From Treponema sp. (GTDB taxonomy: Bacteria; Spirochaetota; Spirochaetia; Treponematales; Treponemataceae), in the NCBI GenBank assembly GCA_017395545.1, contig JAFPUF010000041.1, positions 1 to 45,916 on the forward strand: 45,916 bases of DNA, in the 5' to 3' direction. The position numbers and the translations under genes are program-made. Of this stretch, positions 17,785 to 27,516 are shown one piece after another. Each line of letters opens with the position of its first letter. Position 1 is the stretch's first letter. The notes beneath the pieces were generated by a model. The model worked only from the letters and a program-made list of their open reading frames with translations, searched no databases and was not told the DNA's origin.

Positions 17785-20700
17785 ATGCAAAAAAATCATT
17801 TTTCACAGTTCGCCGCTATTCTTGCGGTTTCTTTTGTAATGTTGGTTTCGGGATGCTCAAAGAAGCAGTCACAGGCAGATATTGAAGCTCAAATAGCTGC
17901 CAGAACCCGCTACATTGAGTCTGTAACTCCGCCGGTTATCGGACGGCTGACCCCTATAAGTGTAAAATTCACAAAGGATTCTGTCATTCCGCTTACAGAA
18001 GGAATTTCACTTTCTCCGAAAGTTCACGGCAACTGGGAATTTGATGGCTGCACGGCAACTTTCACGCCGGATAAACCTTACAAAGCCGGAAGCCGCATCA
18101 TGCTGTCGGCGGATTGCGCCCGCCTTTTTGGAGCTGAATCCGGCATTGTTTTTAAGCAGGAATTTTCTGTCGGGCTTCCGAGCTATGCCGTTCAGTTTGA
18201 CGAAGTCCGCTATGATGAAAGCACCGGCTCTTACCGGGTAACAGGAGCTGTTGTAACTGATATTCCTTCAAGCGAAAAAGAAGTCAGCAAGGCTCTTTCC
18301 GTTCGTTACGGACTTTCAAAGGCTCCTGTCACATGGCAGGAGAGTGACAGCGGAGAAAAATGGTTCTTTACGGTAGATAATATAAAAAGCGGAAGAATGG
18401 AAAAATCTCTCAGTTTCAGCTGGAAAGACAGGCTTACCACTGAGAAAAAGCGATTCTCACTTCCTCCACGCAAAGTTTTCGCCATATTGGATGTAAACAC
18501 TGAAAAACAAAATACATTGCTCGTTAGTTTTTCAAAAACTCTCGATACTGCCCAGAACATATCTTCTTTCGTTCAGGCTGTAAGCGACACTGGGGCCATT
18601 GCAAAAAACATCAGCACGAATGTCCGCGGAAATGTCCTTTCCATATTCAGTGACAGTGGTTTTGAGCATATCAGAAGCGTATCGATTGCAAAAGGAATCA
18701 AGAGTTCCGACGGAATCCTTCTTGCTTCAGCAAAAGATGTAAAACTTTCAGAACGCTGGGATAAACCAGCCCTTCGTTTTATGAACGACAATGTAATTCT
18801 TCCTACTACTCAAGGCGCGGTCATTCCTATCGAAACCAGAAACCTTGCAGGCGTTCTGGTTCAGGTCTATGCAATCTACGACAGGACTATTCCTCAGTTC
18901 CTTCAGGAAAACGAACTTCCTGATACAGGCCGTCTTTACCGTGTCGGTGAGCCTGTCTGGGAGAAAAAACTCGCCTTCGACTGGAATCCGTCAATGCAGA
19001 ACAAATATGTTGCCCGTGGTCTGGACATGAGCGAGCTGGTAAAAAAATACCCAGACGGAATGTTTCATGTCAGAATTACTTTCCGCCGCGATCAGATTAA
19101 ATATGTCTGCAAAAACAATCACCCGGATTTCTCACATCTTCCTATGCCGGCTAATACGATTGAGCCGTATGAAGTTCCTGTACAGCATGAAAAGAGCAGC
19201 TGGGACTATTGGGAAAATGTAAAGTCAAAAGACCGCGACAATTATTATACATATGACGATGACCCTTGCCATCCTGCATTCTACATGCCAAGATATAACA
19301 GCAGCGTGCTTAAGAGCCGGAACGTGCTTATAAGCGACCTCGGAATTATGGCAAAGCGCGATACAAGCGGAAGCCTTTTTGTAACTGTCGCTGATTTAAG
19401 GACTGCAAAACCTGTGAGCGGTGCTCAGGTTGATCTCAGAACTTATGTCGGAACTTCATTTAAGAGTGCAAAAACTGATTCAAGCGGTTCTGTTTTCTTC
19501 CCTGATGCGGACAAAACTTATGTCGTAACTGCGAAACTTGGAAATCAGACAAGCTACCTTAAAATCGCAAGCTCGACATCACTTTCTACCAGCCACTTTG
19601 AAATCGGCGGAGAAAAGGCTGGTAACGGTGTAAAAGGTGCGATTTATGGCGAGCGCGGTGTATGGCGTCCTGGAGACAAACTTTTCCTTACATTCGTTCT
19701 GCAGGATTCTCTCAAATCTCTTCCGGCTTCAATCCCGGTTACATTTGAACTTCTGGATCCTCAGGGACGCGTTCTGGAAACTCAGTTCCTCTCACGTTCC
19801 GTCAACGGATTCTATCCTGTACAGACTTCAACCAAAAAAGATTCGCCGACCGGCTTGTATACGGCACGAGTTACAATCGGTGGAAAGAAATGGACAAAAA
19901 TGCTGAGCGTGGAGACAGTAGTACCAAATCATCTCGATGTCCAGCTCTCATCTGCTGAAAAAATGCTCACAAGCGATACCAGCCATTTTACGCTCAAGGG
20001 AGCATGGCTGCATGGTGCTCCAACTCCTGATTACAAGGCTGATGTTTCTGTTACATTCAGTCCTGCCGAGACAAGCTTTGACGGCTTCAGCGAATATACA
20101 TTCACAAGCCTGGGAACAGAAGTAGATCAGAGGCGTGAGGTTGTATGGGATGGCTGCCTTGATAAAAACAGTATTGCCGAGTTCTCGACAGAACTTGATG
20201 CAGGCCGGCGATTGCCGGGAAAATTGAAAGCTCATTTTACGAGCCGTATTTTTGAGCCTGCAGGCGGATTCTCTACACAGTCAAAGACATTTATCTATGC
20301 GCCTTATACCCGCTATGTTGGTATTAAACTCCCGAAAGGTGATGCTGCCCGAAATATGCTTCTTACTGACACAGATCACAATGTAGATGTTGCTTTGCTT
20401 CAGGCAGACGGTACGGCTGTAAAAAGCGCAAACCTTTCTTACAAGGTCTACAAAATTGACTGGAAGTGGTGGTGGGAGAAAGATGCTTACACGAGCGCAA
20501 CCCACATTTCTTCAAGCTATTACAATACCGTTGCTTCCGGAAAAGTTGACATAAAGGACGGCCGTGGTTCATTCAAATTCCAGGTGAAGTATCCTGACTG
20601 GGGCCGGTATTATGTTGAAGTTTCAGATAACGGAGGCAGAAATGCTTCTCATGTCGCTGGAAAAATCGTTTATATCGACTGGCCGGGATGGGCTGGGCGT

Positions 20701-23322
20701 GCTCAGGAGGGTGGAACCGGAAGTGCGGCAATGATTCCGCTTACAGCAGGCAAAACTCTGTATACTACAGGTGAGTCTGCTGAGGTTACATTCACTTCCA
20801 ATGAGGCTGCGACTGCTTATGTCACTATTGAAAAAGCTGGACGTATCATTAAGCAGCAGAAAATTGACACTAAAAAAGGCAGCAATGTCTATAAACTTCC
20901 TCTTACAGCTGAAATGTCACCGAATATTTATGTTCATGTGACATTGTTGCAGCCGCATTTGCAGACTGCGAACAGCCTTCCAATCCGGCTTTATGGCGTT
21001 ATCCCTGTTCGCGTTGATAATCCTGCGACAAGGCTTTCGCCTGTAATTTCAGCGGAAGATCAGTTCGAGCCTAATAAAACAGCCCGCTTCACCGTTTCTG
21101 AAAAAGACGGCAGGGCTATGACTTATACTCTTGCCGTTGTTGATGAAGGTCTTCTTGGACTTACAAACTATCATGCACCAGATTTGCGTTCTGAATTCTA
21201 CAAGAAAGAAGCGTCGGAAATCGAAAACTGGGATATCTACCGCTATGTAGTGAACGCATATACAGGAAAACTTGAGACTATCCTTGCAATTGGTGGTTCA
21301 GACGAAGTGGTTGACGACCGTGCAAGAAATGAAAACCGGTTTGCGCCTGTCGTACGCCATTTCGGACCATATACTCTTGCAGCCGGTGAAAATAAGACTA
21401 CAGAATTCAATATGCCGTACTATGTAGGTGCGGTTCGGGCTGTTGTCGTTGCCGGCCTTGACGGAGCATACGGAAAAGCCGAAAAAACTGTGCCTGTAAA
21501 AAGTGAACTTATGGTACAGCCGACTGTTCCTAGAACTCTCGGAACGAACGAGCAGATTTCAATTCCTGTCACAGTGTTTAATGGTGGAACAACTAAGAAA
21601 ACCGTAACCGTAACTCTCCGAAGCCGTGGTATCCTCAACTTGACAAAGACTCAGGAAGTCGATGTTGAAGCGGCTTCCAGCGCAGCGGTCACTTTCCCAA
21701 TCGAAACAAAAGGTGCAGGTCACATTCTTTTTGAGACTACTGCAGCCGCAGGCTCAGCAAGCGCAAAATCTACAGTCAGCATGGAAGTTATGTCACGCGG
21801 TGTTCCTGTGACAAACAGAACCTTGTTTACTATAAAAAGTGGTGAATCTGTAACTGTCAGCGTTCCATCTGCATTTGAGCGGGGAAATACAAAGCTGATT
21901 GCAGAACTTTCTCCTTTGCCGCCTGTAGACCTTTCAGGCCGTCTCCAGTATTTGATTCAGTACCCGCATGGTTGTATCGAGCAGATAACTTCAGGCGGAT
22001 TCCCTCAGTTGTTCCTGCCGGAGTTCCAGAAACTCAGCTCAGCAGAAATCAACAAAATAAAAGAGAATGTAATGTCGGTATTTGATCGTTACCCGACTTA
22101 TCAGACAGCAAGCGGTGCTATGGGATACTGGCCTGGAAATCAGGAGCCTCACGCATGGGGAACCTGCTATGCCGTACATTTTATGACTCTCGCGAAACAG
22201 CAGGGATATTCAGTTCCTTCTGCCGTTTATAATCCTGCCCTTGAATGGCTTAGGGATTCTGCGGCTTATTGGACAGAACGCAATAGTGACAGTTCAGAAA
22301 TCCAGGCATACCGGCTGTTTGTTCTTGCTCTTGCCGGAAAACCCGATATCGGTGCGATGAACCGTCTTGAAAGCATAAAAAATTATAGTAGTGAATCTTC
22401 GCTCCTTGCCGCAGCTTATGCCCTTGCAGGAAGAAAACTGGATGCAAAGAAACTCTGTACAGCTCCAGGCGGATCTAAATCATGGCGAAGTACAGGCGGA
22501 AGTTTCGGTTCAAGCATTCGGGACCTTGCCGTTTATATGGTTTCCTGTAACTACGCTGGTTTGACTTCAGATGCTGCCACAGCGGCAAAGACTCTTGCCG
22601 AGCGGCTTTCAAGCGGAGACTGGATGAGCACTCAGGAAACCGCATGGTCACTTTATGCTCTGCTTCCGTTCTACAGCCAGCAGAAAACTTACGGGGCTTC
22701 AAGCTATTCTATCAGCGCAAACGGAACAGAAAAATCTGGTCAGCTTGATTCAAACTGTGCAGTTGTTTCTCTTCCGTTCAACGGAAAATTGTTTAATCAG
22801 ACTGCCGTCGTCACAAATACAGGAAAAAGTGTTCTGTATGGAACTCTCTCTGCAAGCGGCATGACAATTCCAGGAACAGAAAAAGAAGAAAGCAGTGGTC
22901 TTTCTCTTAGGGTTGATGGTCTGGACGAACTTAAGAATGCTGCTGCCGGAGAAACCGTAGCAATTACTGTCAGAGTAGAGAACCACACAGGAAAGGACGT
23001 TGATAATATTGCGCTGACAGTTCCGATTGGAACATGTCTTGAAGTTGCTAATGACAGGCTTTCAAGCGGTGAAGAAAGTCAGAGTAGTTTCGCATATCAG
23101 GATATCCGTGATGAAGCCGTATACACTTATTTTAAACTGAATGACTCAGACAGTTGGAGAGAATCTAAGTCCGCCAGATTTAATTTCTACGTGACTGTCG
23201 CATACAGCGGAAACTACTACATTCCTGCAATCCATGCCGAAGCCATGTACGATAATGATATTCGTGCAACAGTTCCTGGTCTTCAGGCAAAAGCGGAAGT
23301 CCGCAAGGTATCGGATAAGTGA
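17785..23322 (+). CDS. Bacterial alpha-2-macroglobulin lipoprotein (YfhM-like, thioester-containing)
   Basis: The protein has 1845 residues. It has a lipoprotein signal peptide with lipobox LVSGC (mature Cys at about residue 25). Next come tandem beta-sandwich MG domains, including GAIYGERGVWRPGDKLFLTF (the family's MG-domain motif) and TLAVVDEGLLGLTNYHAP. The thioester motif is GCIEQ (Cys1397-Gln1400), followed by the helical thioester domain (YQTASGAMGYWPGNQEPHAWGT). Such proteins trap attacking proteases or peptidases in the periplasm by covalent capture. The gene overlaps pbpC by 4 bp, the same pairing as yfhM-pbpC in enterobacteria, which suggests joint guarding and repair of the wall. 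The start at 17785 gives the best signal peptide; an in-frame TTG at 17719 would add a poor extension. Confidence 0.93.
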   Translation: MQKNHFSQFAAILAVSFVMLVSGCSKKQSQADIEAQIAARTRYIESVTPPVIGRLTPISVKFTKDSVIPLTEGISLSPKVHGNWEFDGCTATFTPDKPYKAGSRIMLSADCARLFGAESGIVFKQEFSVGLPSYAVQFDEVRYDESTGSYRVTGAVVTDIPSSEKEVSKALSVRYGLSKAPVTWQESDSGEKWFFTVDNIKSGRMEKSLSFSWKDRLTTEKKRFSLPPRKVFAILDVNTEKQNTLLVSFSKTLDTAQNISSFVQAVSDTGAIAKNISTNVRGNVLSIFSDSGFEHIRSVSIAKGIKSSDGILLASAKDVKLSERWDKPALRFMNDNVILPTTQGAVIPIETRNLAGVLVQVYAIYDRTIPQFLQENELPDTGRLYRVGEPVWEKKLAFDWNPSMQNKYVARGLDMSELVKKYPDGMFHVRITFRRDQIKYVCKNNHPDFSHLPMPANTIEPYEVPVQHEKSSWDYWENVKSKDRDNYYTYDDDPCHPAFYMPRYNSSVLKSRNVLISDLGIMAKRDTSGSLFVTVADLRTAKPVSGAQVDLRTYVGTSFKSAKTDSSGSVFFPDADKTYVVTAKLGNQTSYLKIASSTSLSTSHFEIGGEKAGNGVKGAIYGERGVWRPGDKLFLTFVLQDSLKSLPASIPVTFELLDPQGRVLETQFLSRSVNGFYPVQTSTKKDSPTGLYTARVTIGGKKWTKMLSVETVVPNHLDVQLSSAEKMLTSDTSHFTLKGAWLHGAPTPDYKADVSVTFSPAETSFDGFSEYTFTSLGTEVDQRREVVWDGCLDKNSIAEFSTELDAGRRLPGKLKAHFTSRIFEPAGGFSTQSKTFIYAPYTRYVGIKLPKGDAARNMLLTDTDHNVDVALLQADGTAVKSANLSYKVYKIDWKWWWEKDAYTSATHISSSYYNTVASGKVDIKDGRGSFKFQVKYPDWGRYYVEVSDNGGRNASHVAGKIVYIDWPGWAGRAQEGGTGSAAMIPLTAGKTLYTTGESAEVTFTSNEAATAYVTIEKAGRIIKQQKIDTKKGSNVYKLPLTAEMSPNIYVHVTLLQPHLQTANSLPIRLYGVIPVRVDNPATRLSPVISAEDQFEPNKTARFTVSEKDGRAMTYTLAVVDEGLLGLTNYHAPDLRSEFYKKEASEIENWDIYRYVVNAYTGKLETILAIGGSDEVVDDRARNENRFAPVVRHFGPYTLAAGENKTTEFNMPYYVGAVRAVVVAGLDGAYGKAEKTVPVKSELMVQPTVPRTLGTNEQISIPVTVFNGGTTKKTVTVTLRSRGILNLTKTQEVDVEAASSAAVTFPIETKGAGHILFETTAAAGSASAKSTVSMEVMSRGVPVTNRTLFTIKSGESVTVSVPSAFERGNTKLIAELSPLPPVDLSGRLQYLIQYPHGCIEQITSGGFPQLFLPEFQKLSSAEINKIKENVMSVFDRYPTYQTASGAMGYWPGNQEPHAWGTCYAVHFMTLAKQQGYSVPSAVYNPALEWLRDSAAYWTERNSDSSEIQAYRLFVLALAGKPDIGAMNRLESIKNYSSESSLLAAAYALAGRKLDAKKLCTAPGGSKSWRSTGGSFGSSIRDLAVYMVSCNYAGLTSDAATAAKTLAERLSSGDWMSTQETAWSLYALLPFYSQQKTYGASSYSISANGTEKSGQLDSNCAVVSLPFNGKLFNQTAVVTNTGKSVLYGTLSASGMTIPGTEKEESSGLSLRVDGLDELKNAAAGETVAITVRVENHTGKDVDNIALTVPIGTCLEVANDRLSSGEESQSSFAYQDIRDEAVYTYFKLNDSDSWRESKSARFNFYVTVAYSGNYYIPAIHAEAMYDNDIRATVPGLQAKAEVRKVSDK

Positions 23323-25649
23323 TCGGAAAATTGCTGGAAACCGCAAAGCGGAGACGGCGCATTCTTGCTTTATTGATTCTGCTCATTCTTGCCGTCACCG
23401 TTGCTACATTTGCAATTCCAGCAGCAATTATTTCAGGGGCTTCTCCATGTTCTTACGCTCTTTATGCTGCTGATGGGACGCTCCTTGGAGCACAGGTCGC
23501 CTCTGACGGCCAGTGGCGTTTTGAGTCTTCCAGAGTTCCTGAAAAATTTGCCGAAGCCATAATCACTTTTGAGGACAAACGTTTTTATTGGCATCCCGGC
23601 GTTGATATTTTTTCTATTGTCCGGGCATTTCGTGAAAATAACGCTTCTGGAACTATTGTTTCCGGAGGCTCAACCATTACCATGCAGACCGTTCGGCTTC
23701 TGGAACATTATCCGCCACGCACTTACAGGCAGAAATTTCATGAGGCTGTTGCCGCTGTTTTTTTTGAGCTTCGTTTCACCAAAAAACATATTTTAGAGCT
23801 TTATTCTGCAAATGCTCCGTTCGGCGGAAATGTCGTGGGGCTGGAAGCCGCAAGCTGGAGATATTTTGCCCGTCCTCCGACCGCATTGAGCTGGGCAGAA
23901 GCTGCCACACTTGCCGTTCTTCCAAATCAACCATCTCTTGTCTATCCGGGTGCTAACAGTGAAATTCTACTTTCTAAACGGAATTTCCTTCTTGCCCGGC
24001 TTTTTGAGCGCGGAAAAATCACGGCAGATGAGTATGAACGCTCACTTCTGGAGCCTCTGCCTGGAAAGCCTTATCCTCTTCCTTCATTGAGCCGTCATTA
24101 CCTTGAATATTTGAAACTGACTCACAAGGGACAGCGAAGTACGACTTTCAGGACAAAACTGAATTCTGCCATGCAGCAGAATGCCACACGAACTCTTGAG
24201 GCGTGGTCGCTTTCGTTCAGCAGAAGCGGAATCAATAATGCCGCCGCCCTTATCCTTGATACCCGGACTCTGGATGTTCTTGCTTACTGCGCAAATACTG
24301 GCAGCGAGCGCAATGCTGACACAAGCGCAGTTGATATGATTCAGTCCAGAAGAAGTTCAGGAAGCATCTTGAAGCCTTTTTTGTTTGCCGCCATGCTTGA
24401 TTCTGGTTCTCTTCTTCCTGAGCAGCTGGTCATAGATATTCCAACCAGAATCGGAAATTACAGTCCTGACAATAATATTCCGAAATATTCGGGCGCTCTA
24501 CCTGCAAGCGAGGCTCTTTCCCGTTCACTGAATATTCCTGCAATCCGTGAACTGCGCGAGTACGGAATCACAGCTTTCCTTGATATTCTGCGTAAGTGCG
24601 GATTTACAACTCTCAATCGTTCCAGCGATGATTATGGCCTGCCGCTTATCCTTGGAGGCGGAGAAATCACCTTATGGGAGGCAGCCCGAGCTTATTCTAA
24701 AATGATGCAGAGCGCCCTTGGCTCTCTAAAGGACAGAAATTTCCCGATAAGCCGGGGAAGTGCATATCTTACTCTTACGGCTCTTTCAGAAGGTGTTCGG
24801 CCTGATGAGGAAGCCGCCTGGCAGACTTTTGCGAATGCCCGCCGTATTGCATGGAAAACCGGAACGTCAAACGGAAACCGTGACGCATGGGCAATTGGTG
24901 TGACTGCAGAATATACAGTCGCAGTCTGGGTCGGAAATGCTACAGGAGGAGGAACGCCAGACTTAAAAAGTGTTTCTACTGCGGCTCCTGTACTTTTTGA
25001 TTTATATAAGAGTCTTCCCCGTTCGTCATGGATTCCTTTTCCGGAAAATGAGCTTAAAAGTGTGACTGTCTGTGCAAAAAGCGGTTATGCTTCTGGGATT
25101 GACTGTACCGGCACAAAAGAAACTTTTCGTCCGCGGCGCGCTCCTTTAAGTCCTGTCTGTCCTTACTGCAGGAAGGTTTCGCTCACTAATGACGGACGGT
25201 ATCAGGCAACTGTAGACGATTTAATCGGTGAGAAGGCCGGAATATATGACGGAACGATGCCGATGGTTGAAAGCCGTTTTGTTCTTCCGCCTTCTATTGA
25301 ATACTGGTTCAAGCGGGCTAATTTCAGCTACCGGACTCTGCCTGATTTTGTTCCATGGCATAAAAGTGCAGAAATTCAGGAACTGTCGCTGATTTTCCCT
25401 GAAGCCGGGGCAAGAATAATCATTCCGACTGAAATAGACGGCAGCCCTGGAAGCATGGTCATGCAGGCGGCGACTAGAAATATTGATACGGTTGTTTACT
25501 GGGACATCGACGGAACTTATCTCGGCTGTACTGAAAACCGGCATGAAATTGCGGCTCATCCGCGTGCCGGCAATCATATTCTTACTGTAACCGACAGCCA
25601 TGGAAGCCGTATACAGAGACATTTTACAGTTCTCGATACGGCAGATTAA
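23319..25649 (+). CDS. pbpC: Penicillin-binding protein 1C (bifunctional glycosyltransferase/transpeptidase)
   Basis: The protein has 776 residues from a GTG that overlaps the macroglobulin stop codon (GTGA). One membrane helix at about 14-38 is followed by a GT51 transglycosylase domain with TFEDKRFYWHPGVD and GGSTITMQTVRLL. The transpeptidase domain has S349-ILK, SRSLNIP and KTGTSNGNRDAW. A C-terminal PBP1C domain (about 690-776) includes IPTEIDGSPGSMVMQA and a WDIDGTYLG motif. It makes and cross-links peptidoglycan. The overlap implies translational coupling with the macroglobulin, matching the known functional pair. Confidence 0.95.
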   Translation: MIGKLLETAKRRRRILALLILLILAVTVATFAIPAAIISGASPCSYALYAADGTLLGAQVASDGQWRFESSRVPEKFAEAIITFEDKRFYWHPGVDIFSIVRAFRENNASGTIVSGGSTITMQTVRLLEHYPPRTYRQKFHEAVAAVFFELRFTKKHILELYSANAPFGGNVVGLEAASWRYFARPPTALSWAEAATLAVLPNQPSLVYPGANSEILLSKRNFLLARLFERGKITADEYERSLLEPLPGKPYPLPSLSRHYLEYLKLTHKGQRSTTFRTKLNSAMQQNATRTLEAWSLSFSRSGINNAAALILDTRTLDVLAYCANTGSERNADTSAVDMIQSRRSSGSILKPFLFAAMLDSGSLLPEQLVIDIPTRIGNYSPDNNIPKYSGALPASEALSRSLNIPAIRELREYGITAFLDILRKCGFTTLNRSSDDYGLPLILGGGEITLWEAARAYSKMMQSALGSLKDRNFPISRGSAYLTLTALSEGVRPDEEAAWQTFANARRIAWKTGTSNGNRDAWAIGVTAEYTVAVWVGNATGGGTPDLKSVSTAAPVLFDLYKSLPRSSWIPFPENELKSVTVCAKSGYASGIDCTGTKETFRPRRAPLSPVCPYCRKVSLTNDGRYQATVDDLIGEKAGIYDGTMPMVESRFVLPPSIEYWFKRANFSYRTLPDFVPWHKSAEIQELSLIFPEAGARIIIPTEIDGSPGSMVMQAATRNIDTVVYWDIDGTYLGCTENRHEIAAHPRAGNHILTVTDSHGSRIQRHFTVLDTAD

Positions 25650-25674
25650 CAACGGGGATGAAATCTGATATACT
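25646..25674 (+). promoter_or_regulatory. Promoter of the SH3-like lipoprotein genes
   Basis: TTAACA (25646-25651) and an extended -10 TGA-TATACT (25669-25674) are 17 bp apart. The -35 box overlaps the pbpC stop codon. The predicted start is near 25681, giving a leader of about 38 nt with GGAGG. Confidence 0.65.
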
Positions 25675-25718
25675 AATCCGGTTTAAAATACTTTGCGTAG
25701 TATCTGATGGAGGTTTTT

Positions 25719-26486
25719 ATGATAAAACGCAATTCCGTGCGCGATGTAATTGTTTCGGGCATGCTGATATTAATGACTGCGACAATGCTTGCTGGCTGCA
25801 ACAAAAAGAAAACTGTTGAAACAGTTGTCACAGAAAACAAAGAGTCAGTCAGCTCAAACTCAATTACAAACAAAACACGTATTTTACAATCTCAGATTGT
25901 GCTTTACGGTGATAACGAAGGACATAACACGCCTCTGTATAAAGAAGACTCAAATGGAAACATGATTTTGGCCGCTGAAGCCATCCCTGGTGACGAAATC
26001 GATGTTTATGAAAGCCTTGAATCATCTTTAGAATTCGAAGTCAGAAATGCAGCCCGTCTTCTTTCCAACGGCAATGGAGAAATGCTTGATTTCGTTCATG
26101 TACGCTACTATGACAAAGAATACTGGACTCTTCCGGTTTATATTACGAATCTGGAAGATTTGAAAGCTGCTGTCGTTACAGAAGACACATTAATATATTC
26201 ATCAACAGATCTGGATAAGGCAAAAACTTACGAAGTAGAAAAAGGTACTTTTGTGGCCGGAGACAGATACAAAACAGTTGAAGGAATCAGTTATATGTGT
26301 GTTTTCTATTATGACTGGACTACTCCATACGGAAAAAAAGGGTACATAAAAAAGGATATGCTCAAAGATCAAAAAAAGGATGTTCTTGCGGCTCAGGTCG
26401 AACGAAAATTTGCGCAGACAAAAAATCTGGATTCTTTCGTCCGTGACGAAGTGACTGAATTGCTGCAGGATTACACTGAACTATAA
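25719..26486 (+). CDS. Exported lipoprotein with SH3-like domain
   Basis: The protein has 255 residues. I chose the ATG at 25719 because GGAGG (25709-25713) is 5 nt upstream; the ATG at 25707 overlaps that site. The signal peptide ends in lipobox MLAGC, so the protein should be anchored to a membrane. The mature part starts with a low-complexity K/T/S linker. It holds a repeated beta-rich pattern in which a TRILQ or TLIYSS strand is followed by GDEIDVYES or GTFVAGDRY and then a tyrosine-tryptophan region (EYWTLPVYI; YYDWTTPYGKKGYIKKDML). These look like two SH3b-type modules, which often bind peptidoglycan or peptides. It is followed 18 nt later by a similar exported protein. The exact role is unknown. 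Confidence 0.65.
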   Translation: MIKRNSVRDVIVSGMLILMTATMLAGCNKKKTVETVVTENKESVSSNSITNKTRILQSQIVLYGDNEGHNTPLYKEDSNGNMILAAEAIPGDEIDVYESLESSLEFEVRNAARLLSNGNGEMLDFVHVRYYDKEYWTLPVYITNLEDLKAAVVTEDTLIYSSTDLDKAKTYEVEKGTFVAGDRYKTVEGISYMCVFYYDWTTPYGKKGYIKKDMLKDQKKDVLAAQVERKFAQTKNLDSFVRDEVTELLQDYTEL

Positions 26487-26504
26487 GGTTAGGAAGAGAC
26501 TATT

Positions 26505-27440
26505 ATGAAAAAGATTTTTGCATTTATTTCTGTCGCAGTGCTTGCCCTATTAAGTGTATACGCAAAAGAAAGTGTTGTCGTGCTGCGAGCCAAATCTGCA
26601 CTCTATGAGGCAATCGATTCTCAGACAGTTAAATTCTCAGATGATATTTATGCAGGTACAATTCTTGACAAGCAGAGTAATGATGTAATTACAATGAATA
26701 TTTATTCTCAGGGAATAACTGGAGGAGGCACAGATTTCTACGCTGTAAGTTATGAGGGAAAAGACTACTTTATTCCGGCCTGTGACAGTGCTGCTGTCGG
26801 AAGCGTGAAAAATGTCGGCATCCTCACGACAAATTCCGTTCTGTTCGAAAATCCGCATCCGGCTTTCTTCAAGAACTCATGGCTTGCGGCAACTACGATT
26901 GTCGTTATCCTTGATACGCCCAATAAAACTTTTTCCGAAGTCATGTTTTTTGACGCACACGATGATGCGCGAGACACAAAATATGTTCAGACTTCGAAAA
27001 TCTCCAAAAACACAGACGATATAAAGGCAATCCAGCTTCTTGAAAAAGCTCGCGAAACTGAAGATAAGGATCTGCAGAAGACTTTGCTCGATGATGCTTC
27101 TAAAACTGTCTGTTCTGGAAGCGGAAAACTGACAGGTTATGTCAATTCAGAATTGAATAAAATCCTTGGTGTAAGTTCATTCAGTGATGATGATATTATT
27201 CAAGTCGATGAATTTATTACATATGTTTCTACAGCGGACGGCGCAATAGTAAACTTGCTCTCACTTCCAGGAACGGCAGGCGATAAAGTAGCTCAGGTTG
27301 AGAATGGCTGGGAATGCACAGTAACTCTCGCTACCGAATCAAAGGAAACTATCGGAGATGTTACTGCCAGCTGGTACTATGTCTCAAACGGCGAGCTTGA
27401 AGGCTGGGTATTCGGCGGTTATTTAAAGGACAATAATTAA
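26505..27440 (+). CDS. Secreted protein with SH3-like domains
   Basis: The protein has 311 residues, with a cleavable signal peptide (MKKIFAFISVAVLALLSVYAK) and no lipobox. The first half has an SH3-like unit (VVVLRAKSALYEAID, a YAGTIL strand and YEGKDYFIPAC) with the same strand pattern as the lipoprotein upstream. The middle part is helical (ELLEKARETEDKDLQKTLL-like). The C-terminus has a second unit (DGAIVNLLSLPG, WYYVSNGELEGWVFGGYL), close to bacterial SH3b domains. It probably works with the upstream lipoprotein in the periplasm or at the outer membrane. GGAAGAG precedes the ATG and a strong terminator follows. Function not known. Confidence 0.65.
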   Translation: MKKIFAFISVAVLALLSVYAKESVVVLRAKSALYEAIDSQTVKFSDDIYAGTILDKQSNDVITMNIYSQGITGGGTDFYAVSYEGKDYFIPACDSAAVGSVKNVGILTTNSVLFENPHPAFFKNSWLAATTIVVILDTPNKTFSEVMFFDAHDDARDTKYVQTSKISKNTDDIKAIQLLEKARETEDKDLQKTLLDDASKTVCSGSGKLTGYVNSELNKILGVSSFSDDDIIQVDEFITYVSTADGAIVNLLSLPGTAGDKVAQVENGWECTVTLATESKETIGDVTASWYYVSNGELEGWVFGGYLKDNN

Positions 27441-27458
27441 AATAACAGCGACAGGTAC

Positions 27459-27496
27459 AAAAAAAACGGTTTCCGCCGCCGGAAACCGTTTTTTTT
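27459..27496. terminator. Strong bidirectional terminator
   Basis: CGGTTTCCG (27467-27475) pairs perfectly with CGGAAACCG (27480-27488) around a 4-nt loop, flanked by eight A on the left and eight T on the right. It serves the rightward SH3-like gene and the leftward livK. Confidence 0.92.
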
Positions 27497-27516
27497 ATGC
27501 TGATAAATTATATTTA

